Shown: one piece after another, positions 1-8,247 of the stretch
Numbering within the stretch: position 1 is the first letter of the stretch
How the letters are laid out: every line of letters starts with the position of its first letter
Source of the DNA: Ophiosphaerella korrae
Lineage: Eukaryota > Ascomycota > Dothideomycetes > Pleosporales > Phaeosphaeriaceae
Direction of reading: 5' to 3'
NCBI GenBank assembly: GCA_028456385.1
Contig: JALNQF010000727.1
Coordinates: 1 to 15,451 of the forward strand
DNA: 15,451 nt
Position numbers and translations under genes: made by a program
Notes under the pieces: generated by a model
The model's database searches: none
Told to the model about the DNA's origin: nothing
Seen by the model: the letters and a program-made list of their open reading frames with translations, nothing else

Positions 1-1367
1 AGGTCTAGGTTATATATTCTAATAATTAGGTTTTCTATAAACTTTTCTTTAATTTAGTTAAATACTTCTTTATATTCTTTAGTCTACTTAAATAGTGTAT
101 CTTTCTTTATAAGTTTTGTTAATAGTTCTATTATCTTAAACTATCTTATTATTAACTTTCTATAAAAGTTTACTAGTTTATAAAATTGTTATACCTTTTA
201 TAAGTTTTTTAGTATTAGCTATTCTTAAATTCCTCTAATCTTATTTAAGTTAATTCTTATTTTTCCTAGTTCTATAATAAATCTTAAGAAATCTATCTCT
301 TTTATATAGAATTTAAATTTCTTTAGTTTAAGGAATAATTTATTCTTTACTAGTTTTTCTAGTACCTTATATACGTGTTATACGTATTCTTCTTCTATTT
401 CTAAGACTATAAAGATATTGTCTAAGTATATAAATATAAATACGTCTAGGTACTCTCTTAGGACTATATTAATTCTTTCCTAAAATACTACTAGTATATT
501 TATTAGTCTAAAAGGTATAACTATGTATTTAAATAATTTATACTACATTCTAAACGCTATTTTCTATTTATTACTTTTTTAATTTAAATCTAGTAATAAG
601 CGTTTTAGATATCTAGTTTAGTAAAGATTTAAGCTTTTTATAGCCTATCTTGTATTTTATCTATATATAGTAAGGGGTACTAGTTTTTATATATAATTAC
701 GTTTGTTTTTCTAAAGTCTACGTAAGGTCTCTTATTATCTATTCTTTTTTTATCTATAAATATAAGTCTATATACTACTAAGGATTAGGATTCTTATATC
801 TATCTTTTCTTTATCGCGTTTTCTATAAATACTTGTTTAATTTTTAATTCTTCTTTAGTTTTTCTATAAACTAGGCTCTATCTTACGTTTTTTCTTTTTT
901 CTAGGTTAATTGCTAAGTCCTATATTTAGTATTCTAGAAAGTAGTTGTTAGGTTCTATAAGCTGTATTTCCTATTTCCTGTATTCTTCTAGGAATTCTCC
1001 TTTATACGTAGTTATGTTGGCTTTTAATATGTTTTTCTTAGGATAGGTAATTTTTCTTATTCTCTAATTAATTCTTAGGTTAGTTATTTATAACTATAGT
1101 ATTCCTAATATTACTTCTTATTTATTATTAATTGTTGTTATATCTATAACTATATTCTTAATTTCTAGTCTTTTTAACTTTAGTGTAGAGAGTATTGTTT
1201 TAAATCTAATAGGTTCTTAGAATAGTTTTCCTTTAATTATACTTAATTATCTAGAGTACTTCTTTATTATATAAGTTATTCTTTAACTTTCTATAAACTT
1301 CTTAAATATAAAGTTTTTTGTAGCTCTACTATTAATAATTACTTATACTTTCTTTACTTAATATATA
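1..1367 (-). mobile_element. Element B, 3'-ward part of the internal region (Ty3/Gypsy, truncated by window edge)
   Basis: This stretch is collinear with element A positions 4352 to about 5716 on the same strand, and the opening bases are almost identical to those at 4352. It continues from 8248 once element A and one target duplication are removed. It runs from just upstream of protease to the boundary before RNase H. The rest of B (RNase H, integrase, 3' LTR) would lie left of position 1. Heavy C-to-T and G-to-A change is present throughout. Confidence 0.93.
1..1367 (-). pseudogene. Element B gag-pol remnant: protease and reverse transcriptase
   Basis: Read on the minus strand, this is the protease to RT portion of a Ty3-type polyprotein. 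The aspartic protease motif, normally D-S-G-A, reads N-S-R-A at 1322-1333 and is followed by T-K-N-F-I. The RT catalytic box, normally Y-x-D-D, reads Y-L-D-N at 417-428 within a clear match to the family. Loss of the second Asp and of the protease Asp and Gly is what RIP gives (GA to AA after T, GG to AG). In-frame stops are TAA/TAG, as expected from Gln and Trp codons. The frame agrees with the gag half at 8248-10423 apart from one deletion there. It cannot encode an active enzyme. Confidence 0.92.
1363..1367. repeat. Target site duplication, left copy (ATATA) of element A
   Basis: ATATA directly precedes the TGTTAT start of the LTR and is repeated at 8243-8247 directly after the TAACA end of the other LTR. 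Removing the insertion rejoins element B so that 16 bases (1357-1367 plus 8248-8252) align without gaps to the undisturbed site in element A at 5711-5726, with three mismatches. Confidence 0.95.
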
Positions 1368-1797
1368 TGTTATAGGCTTACTAGGGTTAACTTCCTAATA
1401 GCCTAGATAGGTATTAGTAAATTATAAAGTAATAACAAAAGCTTGTGTAGTAATCTATAATAGGCTATAAATAATAGAAGATATTTTGCAACTATCTTTA
1501 TATTGTCGCTTATAGTTAATAATTAAATTGCTAATACTATCCTAATAATGCGCGTCGCTACTAACTATATACTTGTCCTAATCTATTAATCTATTACTAC
1601 TAAGAACAATAGATTATAGATTACCTTAATCTATAATCTATTAACGCTAAGAGTCTATAGATTATAGATTACTCTAGGTGTCCTAATTATGTATAGTTTC
1701 CTAATTAAGTTTGTATTCTTTATATTTATAAGAACTTAATCCTTTAGTTGTAGGGCTAATTAGTTCTATCTATATTTCTCTTGTTACTATCGTAATA
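1368..1797 (-). repeat. 3' LTR of element A (430 bp)
   Basis: It starts TGTTAT and ends CGTAATA, where the terminal CA has become TA. It aligns along its full length, without gaps, to 7813-8242. By eye there are about 24 mismatches, all transitions except one (C/A near 1780). It lies directly against a purine-rich tract on the minus strand, which fixes it as the 3' LTR. It contains a 35-bp palindrome at 1608-1642. Confidence 0.96.
1608..1642. repeat. 35-bp perfect palindrome in the element A LTR
   Basis: The arm AATAGATTATAGATTA (16 bp) is followed by CCT and then its exact reverse complement. A further partial copy of the arm follows about 15 bp downstream. The other LTR of A has the identical palindrome at 8053-8087. 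It is absent from the LTRs of B, C and the solo LTR, so it marks the A lineage. Role unknown; it could fold as a hairpin in LTR RNA. Confidence 0.9.
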
Positions 1798-1812
1798 CTA
1801 TCCCCTCTTCTA
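1798..1812 (-). promoter_or_regulatory. Polypurine tract of element A
   Basis: On the minus strand the bases before the 3' LTR read AGAAGAGGGGATAG, a purine run ending directly at the LTR boundary. In LTR elements this RNase H-resistant tract primes plus-strand DNA synthesis. Its position also confirms which LTR is the 3' one. Confidence 0.8.
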
Positions 1813-2167
1813 GGCGGGTCCTCGTTTATCTGTCCTAGGGCTAAGGTTAGTAGCTTACTTTCTTCGTTAATTTCTAGCTCCTTATTACTCCTTATAGTTA
1901 CCTCTTCTATACGTTGTTAATATCTTCTTACTAATCGCGTGTTGCGTAATAGTGTTAAAATATTTCTTTATTTTTATTATACCTCTTCTAAGTTAAATCC
2001 TAAGTACTCTCTTTATATAGTTTCTATAAATAATAGTAGAGCTTATAAGGTATATATCTATATAAACGTTTATAGTTCTTATAACGTATCTAGTATCTCT
2101 CTTATAGAGTATATATTTATTATACTTATTCTTGTATCTAGGCTTAATAATAATAGGGAGAGCTATT
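1801..2167. other. Element A 3' accessory region, left half: coding strand ambiguous
   Basis: This lies between the 3' LTR and the clear antisense frame at 2168-2500. Plus frame 1 (1801, 1804, ...) is open for 122 codons except one TAA at 1918, which is striking in such TAA/TAG-rich DNA. Its ATG-initiated part, 1939-2169, would give 76 residues rich in Ser, Tyr and Ile. The minus frame in phase with gag-pol is also coding-like from about 2110 down to 1800: it is Glu/Arg-rich, favours purine-first codons, has stops that fit mutated CAA, and ends near the polypurine tract in a D-P-P-R-R stretch. One reading makes this the N-terminal part of the antisense gene, needing one frame change near 2140-2168. 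The other makes it a separate minus-strand segment. I recognise no domain on either strand. Confidence 0.5.
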
Positions 2168-2500
2168 AACTAGGCTTAAGAGAAATTACTATCTTAAATT
2201 ATAGAGGCTAAAGCTAAGTATAAGTAGATCTAGGAGCTTGCGTAAAGTAAGCTAGTAGAGAATTAAGCTTGTCTCTCTCGTCTTTATAAGATAAAGGCGC
2301 TAAATAATAAGAAATTAGCTATATAGTTAGTAGCTCTAGAAGCTAAGCTAGACTTAGATAAGGTATTTAGTATTACTATAGTAGGTCCTGCGTTAGGCGC
2401 TCCTATCGCCTCTCTATCTAGCGATAGTAATGTTAGTTCTCTTAGTTTACTACTAGGCGTTCTAGAGGGTTTTAACTTTAGAAGTTCTCTAGTTTCTTAA
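2168..2500 (+). pseudogene. Antisense accessory reading frame, coiled-coil-like, convergent with pol
   Basis: On the plus strand, opposite to the element, a frame runs to a TAA at 2498-2500. It favours purine-first codons. Its first half is rich in Lys, Glu, Ala and Leu, with about eight TAA/TAG codons that fit mutated Gln; from about 2330 it is free of stops. The composition suggests an alpha-helical or coiled-coil segment (about 2195-2350) followed by a Ser/Gly/Leu-rich tail. It ends tail-to-tail with pol, overlapping the end of the pol frame by about 20 bp. Its N-terminus may lie in 1801-2167 in another frame. I do not recognise the family with certainty. Extra genes between pol and the 3' LTR are known in some LTR elements, and I recall one (brtn) in Botrytis Boty elements, but no homology is claimed. 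Confidence 0.55.
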
Positions 2501-2640
2501 GGTAGTTAAGATTGTTTTCTAGTTCCTATGTTTCTTCCTATAGTTGTCCTTTTTTGTCTATACTTATCTATTTTACTAGGTAGTAGTTCCTACTATTATA
2601 GAACTAGTATACTAGGATTTCTTTAACTTCTTATTCTTCT
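2481..2640 (-). other. Chromodomain at the C-terminus of element A pol
   Basis: The minus strand reads E-V-K-E-I-L followed by Y-Y-L-V-K-W and E-E-T-W-E, with spacing typical of a chromodomain. The W before E, and others, appear as TAG in places. It sits after a GPY/F-like motif (G-P-Y now R-L-Y, about 2783-2795), as in chromoviruses, where the module is thought to direct integration to methylated-histone chromatin. It is in the same frame as integrase. A C-terminal chromodomain fits insertion into heterochromatin-like, already repeat-filled DNA, though that link is inference. Confidence 0.8.
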
Positions 2641-3179
2641 TATTCTCTATATATATCTACTTTATATACTAGTAGTTCTACGTTTTATAGTACTATCTTA
2701 AGTAGTACTATATAGAAAGTTAGGTGTATCTTTATTTTGTTTAGTAGCTTTAATTTAAATATAACTAGTATAACTTCTTTTTTAATTTTATATAGTCTTA
2801 TCTTAACGTAGTCTAGTTTTAAACTTAGTTTCTTACTCTTAATGTTTTTTTGTACTAACTATACTTTTTCTCTTTTTCTAAATTAGGGTTTCTCTTTATA
2901 TTTCTTGTTATAGTACTTTGCTATTTAATTATACAAGAATTCTACATCTTGTCTTAATTGCTTGTGTATATCTTTAAGTCTATTAGTAAAGTTTTCTCCT
3001 TTTAGAGACTAAGATATCTTTAGTCTTAGTATTCTATATATACTAGGGTTAAATCTATAGTTTATAAAGAAAGGTAATACTCTTATTATCTTATTCTTTA
3101 CGCTGTTATATACTAACTATGCTATAGGTAGTAACTATACCTAATTGTTCTAGTTATAGTTAAGATAGTATCTTAGGTA

Positions 3180-3780
3180 CTATTCTACTATCTAATTTAT
3201 TCTTTCTAATTATCTATCTATTTGTAGGTAGTATGTAGTAGATATTATATATTTAATTCTTAATTGTGCTATTATCGTTCTCTATAGTTTTAATATAAAT
3301 CTTACATCTCTATCTATAATAATCTTATCTAGTAGTCTATATTAACTAATTATAGTTCCTAGAACCTAGTATATAGTAACTTCTATTCTACTTTTTTCTT
3401 TATATAGTCTAAAGTATAAGTATTTTATAAGTTTATCTACTATTATTAGGATTTTATTGTACTTAACTCCTAATATTAGGTCTTTTAACTTAGGTAGTTT
3501 TGTAATAAAATCTATTGTAATAACTCTTTATAGTTATTCTAGTACTTCTACTAGTTATAGCTTCTTATATAGTACGTGTCTACTATACTTATTTCTTTAG
3601 TATTCTATATAATCTTGTAGTACTTCTATTACTAGTTGTCTTACTCTTAGGATATAATAATCTCTTAGTAGTCTATCTAGTGTTTTGTTAATTCCTTAAT
3701 ATCTATATACTAGTAGTTTATAGAACTATTGTATAAATTCTCTTTATATTTTTCTTAGAATATACGTTCTTCTATAGGCT
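3180..3780 (-). other. Integrase zinc-binding and catalytic core of element A
   Basis: The N-terminal HHCC module is recognisable but mutated: G-H-Q-G reads R-Y-Q-G near 3690, and C-x2-C reads Y-I-E-Y near 3605. The catalytic Asp (T-I-D-F, 3510-3512), second Asp (I-I-D-R-D, 3312-3314) and Glu (L-E-R-I-N-Q, 3204-3206) all survive, with exactly 35 residues between the second Asp and the Glu, the D,D35E signature of retroviral-type integrases. Several in-frame TAA/TAG codons make it non-functional. Confidence 0.9.
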
Positions 3781-3974
3781 CTTGCGAGACTTTCTTAGAT
3801 CTTAAGTTTTTCTATTTCTTTAGGGGCTTTTCTTATTTCTTCTTAAATCTATTTGTCTAGCTCGCTACTCTTTCTTTTAAGTGTTGTAGTTATTATAAGT
3901 ATATTTAGGACTAAATATCCTTTTTTGTTTTTAACTAGAACTATACTAGTAGCGCTTACTTCTTTCTATAAGTC

Positions 3975-5140
3975 TAGTCTTTTACTAAAAGCGTCTATAA
4001 ATTAGTTGTCTTTCCCTTTTATATATATAATCTCTATATTAAATATTAATAGGAATTCCTACTATCTTATATATTATTATATTAGTTCTTTATTTAGTAT
4101 AAATCTTATAAGATTCTTATAGTCTATATAGACCTTTGTTTAGTATTTTACTCCTTATAGGTATACTCTCTATTGTTTAAATACTTTATAGATTACTAGT
4201 ATCTCTTTATTGTAAATTAAATAGTTAAGTTCTACTAGCTTTATTTTCTTAGAGAAGTATTTAACTAAATATTCTTTCTTAGTCTTTAGGTCTTCTTGTA
4301 TTAGTGCTATTCTGTAGACTAAATTAGATACATCTATTTTTACTATTACTAGTAGGTCTAGGTTATATATTCTAATAACTAGGTTTTCTATAAACTTCTT
4401 TTTAATCTTCTTAAATACTTTATTATATTCCTTTATCTATTTAAATAGTGTATCCTTTTTTATAAGCCTTGTTATTAGTTCTATATCTTTAGACTATCTT
4501 ACTATTAACTTTTTGTAAAAGTTAGCTAGGCTATAAAATTATTATACTTCCTTTAGGTTTTTAGGTATTAGCTATTCGTTAATTAATCTAATTTTTTCTA
4601 GATTAATCTTGATTTTTCCTAGTTTAATAATAAATCTAAGGAAGTCTATTTCCTTTATATAGAATTTATATTTTCTTATTTTAAAGAATAGTTTACTTTC
4701 TACTAGTTTTTCTAGTACCTTGTATATATACTATACGTGTTCTTCTTCTATTTCTAAGAATATAAGGATATTATCTAGGTATACAAATATAAATATATCT
4801 AAGTACTCTCTTAGTACTATATTTATTCTTTTTTAGAAGGCTACTAGTGCGTTTATTAAGCTAAAGGGTATAACTAGGTATTTATATAGTTTATATTATG
4901 TTCTAAACGCTGTTTTCTATTTATTACCTTTCTTAATTCTAATCTAGTAGTAGGCATTCTAGATGTCTAGTTTTATAAAGATTCCTACTTTCTATAGTCT
5001 ATCTTGTATTGTATCTATTTGTAGTAAGGGGTATTAGTTCTTATTTATAATTGCGTTAGTTTTTCTAAAGTCTACGCAAGGTCTTTTATTACTTATTTCC
5101 TTTTTATCTACGAATATAAGTCTATATACTACTAAGGACT
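3975..5140 (-). other. Reverse transcriptase and RNase H domains of element A
   Basis: Reading leftward from about 5140, RT shows L-I-F-V-D-K-K, R-P-C-V-D-F-R-K (near 5064-5084), K-L-D-I-x-N-A-Y-Y, V-I-P-F-S-L-I-N-A and Y-L-D-N-I-L-I-F (4770-4781), in the canonical order and spacing. RNase H follows with D-V-S-N (first Asp at 4332-4334), Y-I-D-Y-K-N-L near 4110 and G-K-D-N-Q-F-I-D-A near 3990. The second Asp of the Y-x-D-D box is Asn, which should abolish polymerase activity even without the stop codons. Confidence 0.92.
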
Positions 5141-5675
5141 TAGATTCTTATATCTATCTTTTCTTTAGTGCGTTTTTAATAAACGTTTGTTTAATCTTAG
5201 ATTTTTCTTCTATTTTTCTATAAACTAGGCTCTATCCTACGTCTTTATCTTCTTTTAGATCTATCGCTAAATCCTATAGTTAATATTCTAGGAGGTAATC
5301 TTTAGGTTCTATAAGCTATTTTTCTTATTTCTTATATTCTTCTAGGAATTCTCCTTTATATGTAACTATATTAGCTTTTAATATTTCTCTTTTAGGGTAG
5401 CTAATTTTACCTATTCTCTAATTAATTCTTAGGTTAGTTATCTATAACTATAGTATTCCTAATATTATATCTTGTTTATTATTAATTGTAGTTATATCTA
5501 TAACTATATTCTTAATTGTTATCTCTTCTAGTTCTAGTGTAGAGGGTGTTGTCTTAAACCTTATAGGTTTCTAGAATAGTTTTCCTTTAATTATACTTAG
5601 TTGTTAAGGGTACTTCTTTATAGTATAGGTTATTCTTTAGCTTTCTACGAACTTCTTTAATATAAAGTTCCTTAT

Positions 5676-5687
5676 AGCTCTACTATT
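5676..5687 (-). other. Protease active-site motif of element A, mutated
   Basis: The codons give N-S-R-A, followed by I-R-N-F-I. The family norm is D-S-G-A-T-x-N-F-I, so the catalytic Asp and the Gly are both changed by G-to-A. The equivalents in B (1322-1333) and C (13987-13998) also read N-S-R-A. Confidence 0.85.
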
Positions 5688-6737
5688 AATTATTAATTAT
5701 ACTTTCTTTCCTTAATAAGTGCCTATCTTTATAATGTGTAGGCCTCTTATACTTTCTAGCCTTTTTTGTTTTAGTATTTTTGTAAATTGTCTATCTTCCT
5801 AGAGCTATAGCCTTGTTTTAAGTTTGTATTCTTTGTATTTTAGATATTTGTTATACTTGTATTTATACTATAGTCTTCATTAGACGTATTTTTTAGGTAG
5901 TTTTAGTCTAGGCCTTATTGCTACGTAACCTTCTTCTAGTATTATTTTTTATCCTTAGATATCTTCTACTAGAATTGCTCTTGTATAGTTGTAGCCTCTT
6001 TTTCTTGTATTTATTAGGACGTAATATACTATTAGTACTTGTAGTGTATAGGCTTTATTAATCTATCGCGTTTTTCTTATAAGGAACTACTATTCCCTTT
6101 ATATAAGTATTCTTCCTACTATAACTATATATTACTTTATCTATTCTTAAAATAGTATAAACTTTATTTCTTTAGGATTGCGTTCTTTCTAGTCTTTGTA
6201 CGCTTCCTCTATACTTATAACTAGTAAGTATTTCTAAATAAATTTCTATTCTTTGTTTTATTCCTCTATATCTATTGTCGTATAGCTATTATAGCTGTGT
6301 ATATCTAGCTAGGCGTATTCTATACCTCTTATACTTTTCTATCTTTTACTTTCTTATAGTCCTTTAGAGGAAGCTGTAGTAGTCTCTTTATCTAGTACTA
6401 GTCCTTTAGCCTAGATTAATAGGGTCTAGGGCTCTTCCCTTTCTAAGTCTTCTATTAGTAAGTCTATTATATACGCTATTTCTTCTAGCTATACTTTTAT
6501 CCTTTCTTTTATTACTGCTACTCTATACTTTTATAAGAACTATCTTACTCTCTATTTACTAGAAAGATGTTTATAGTAGTTGTCTTTATAACAAATAGTC
6601 TAATAAAGTATTATATATTATATTTCTTTGCTCTTAGCTACTTTTTCTTAAGGTTTAGCCTATACTTGTAGTATTTCTTTCTTTTTCTCTATCGTCTTTA
6701 ACTAAGTTTCCTTATCTTTTTTATAGTCTTTACTTTT

Positions 6738-6848
6738 GTAGTCTTTTATATAGTATCCTAGTTTCCTATATTTATAATATACTATATCCTTTTTCTTCTT
6801 TAATTAGTAGTCTTTCGCGTAGTAGCCTTTCTTACTATAGTTAAAATA
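6738..6848 (-). other. Twin CCHC zinc knuckles of element A gag
   Basis: Two copies with C-x2-C-x4-H-x4-C spacing lie at 6807-6848 and 6738-6779. Every Cys and His ligand position is now Tyr (TGY or CAY to TAY), while the linker Gly, Lys and Asp residues remain. These nucleocapsid modules bind the element RNA. Element C has the same pair at 12676-12717 and 12745-12786. B keeps the first (near 9467-9508, with one Cys surviving) but has lost half of the second. Confidence 0.9.
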
Positions 6849-7751
6849 CGTAAAGTCTTTATTCTTCTTTCTCCTTCTATCCTTGTTTGCGTTAAGGATT
6901 ATAGGATCTCTAGCGTCCTAATTTCTAGTTTAGCTACTATACTTGTTCTTTTTCTATTCTCGAAGGTCGTTGTTAATTTAGATTACTTATTGTTTTAGAG
7001 CTTCTAGTATCCTAAGTTTCTCTATATATATTATTTCGTATTAAATTTTTGCGTTTAGTCCTCGTTTAAATCGTAATATAAGGGCTAATTCGTTCTATTC
7101 TATGTTTTAGCCTAGTTATTTAAATTATAATATATATTCTAGGACACTCTTGTTTTGTGTAAGCTTTTTAAGTTTCTCTTTAGCTTATTAGGTAATATCT
7201 GTATCCCTAAATACTACTCTTATTTGTTTAGTAAAGTATTTATAGCTTCTAAAAATAGCTCTAGTTTTGTCCTTTTAGGTTATTAGAGAGTACGTTGTGT
7301 AGTCTATCTAGTAGGGCTCGTACTATCTTATTGCGTCTTCTTTAAGGTGTAGTCTAATATATATTACTTTCTTCTCTTCTATATCAAAGTGTAGTACTTG
7401 TACGTCTATCTAGAGTTGTGCTAACGCTATAAAGGGTCTTAATTTTTCCTTTATTCTATTAAACTTTTTAAGAATAGGTATCTTAGGTAGTTTCTTTGTT
7501 GTACTTATTTCTAGTTATTAGGTAATTAGCTCTATCTAGTTCTAGCCTTTAATAATAGCTTTAATTTATACTTTATTCTATTTAGAGTAGTCTTGTAGTT
7601 CTCTATTTTACGTTTCTAGTGCTTTAATTACTATCTTTATATCTTCTTTATTATTAATTAGTTTATTTATACAGTCTTTAATTGTTTCCTATATAGTACT
7701 ATCTAACTTATAACTACTCCTAGGGGCTTTATCTTTTAAACTTTCTACTAT

Positions 7752-7812
7752 CGTATTAGCTAGACTATGCGCTACTTACGCTTTGCTTCTTGTAATAACT
7801 AAATCGGTAAGG
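7752..7812 (-). promoter_or_regulatory. Leader and presumed primer-binding region of element A
   Basis: These 61 bp lie between the 5' LTR and the presumed gag start. They begin CCTTACCGATTTAG; B (10424-10484) and C (11702-11763) begin CCTTACTAATTTAG. No copy has the usual TGG directly after the LTR. A mutated TGG (now TAG) occurs 11-13 bases in. The primer tRNA, or any self-priming mechanism, cannot be assigned. Confidence 0.4.
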
Positions 7813-8242
7813 TATTATAGGCTTACTAGGGTCGACTTCCTAATAGCCTAGATAGGTATTAGTAGATTATAAAGTAATAACAAAAGCTTGTGTAGTAATC
7901 TGCAATAGGCTATAAATAATAGAAGATGTTTTGTAACTATCTTTGTATTATCGCTTGTAGTTAATAATTAAATTACTAATACTATCTTAATAATGCGCAT
8001 CGCTACTAACTATATACTTATCCTAATCTATTAATCTATTACTACTAAGAATAATAGATTATAGATTACCTTAATCTATAATCTATTAACGCTAAGAGTC
8101 TATAGATTATAGATTACTCTAGGTGTCCTAATTATATATAGTTTCCTAATTAAGTTTGTATTCTTTATATTTGTAAGAACTTAATCCTTTAGTCGTAGGG
8201 CTAATTGGTTCTATCTGTATTTATCTTGTTACTATTGTAACA
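7813..8242 (-). repeat. 5' LTR of element A (430 bp)
   Basis: It starts TATTAT (from TGTTAT) and ends TTGTAACA. It pairs with 1368-1797 without gaps and has the same length. It carries the same 35-bp palindrome. In the element it would hold promoter and transcript start, but no specific motif can be pointed to after mutation. Confidence 0.96.
8053..8087. repeat. 35-bp perfect palindrome, second copy
   Basis: Identical to 1608-1642: 16-bp arms around CCT. It survived in both LTRs although surrounding positions differ by transitions; its arms contain no CpA or TpG to mutate. Confidence 0.9.
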
Positions 8243-8247
8243 ATATA
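8243..8247. repeat. Target site duplication, right copy (ATATA) of element A
   Basis: Matches 1363-1367 exactly and directly follows the TAACA end of the LTR. Element B resumes at 8248. Confidence 0.95.

Larger units (their letters stand above)
2478..7751 (-). pseudogene. Element A gag-pol polyprotein (single frame, about 1757 codons, RIP-inactivated)
   Basis: This would have been the structural and replication polyprotein. All landmarks fall in one frame. Counted from a presumed start at 7751 (ATG now ATA), they are: gag capsid-like region; zinc knuckles from residues 302 and 325; protease N-S-R-A (from D-S-G-A) at 689; RT R-P-C-V-D-F-R at 891; Y-L-D-N (from Y-L-D-D) at 991; RNase H D-V-S-N at 1140; integrase D, D and E at 1414, 1480 and 1516; chromodomain about 1704-1757. 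No gag/pol frameshift and no frame-breaking indel was seen. Damage is nearly all TAA/TAG at former Gln/Trp codons and Cys-to-Tyr, Gly-to-Ser/Arg and Asp-to-Asn changes. The start is inferred from agreement of all three copies. The end is uncertain: TAA at 2478-2480 may be the true stop or a mutated CAA. Confidence 0.93.
1368..8242 (-). mobile_element. Element A: complete RIP-killed Ty3/Gypsy LTR retrotransposon (6875 bp)
   Basis: It is bounded by 430-bp LTRs with TG...CA ends and 5-bp target duplications. Internal order on the minus strand is leader (7752-7812), gag, two zinc knuckles, protease, RT, RNase H, integrase, chromodomain, an accessory region (1801-2500), then a polypurine tract. 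Integrase lying after RNase H and a C-terminal chromodomain place it among chromodomain-bearing Ty3/Gypsy elements (chromoviruses). It is inserted in element B of the same family. All coding content is destroyed by transition mutations, while length and reading frame are preserved. It may be mobilisable only in trans, and probably not at all. Confidence 0.96.

Noticed and set aside
1608..1642. Palindrome as an intrinsic bacterial terminator
   Set aside because: The stem is AT-only with no GC core, it is in an LTR of a eukaryotic retroelement, and the U-tract context is not distinctive in such AT-rich DNA.
1580..1670. Repeated AATCTAT/ATAGATT motifs as a CRISPR array or telomere-like repeat
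   Set aside because: Only three arms are present, no unique spacers exist, and the block sits within an LTR and is copied in its partner LTR.
1939..2169. 76-residue ATG-initiated open frame as an independent host gene
   Set aside because: It lies inside element A between the 3' LTR and pol, has no recognisable domain and an unremarkable Ser/Tyr/Ile-rich composition. It is at most part of the accessory region frame.
2000..2340. Minus-strand frame rich in Tyr, Ile and Arg with few stops, out of phase with gag-pol
   Set aside because: Its codons are pyrimidine-first and it mirrors the better supported plus-strand frame at 2168-2500; it is most likely a shadow.
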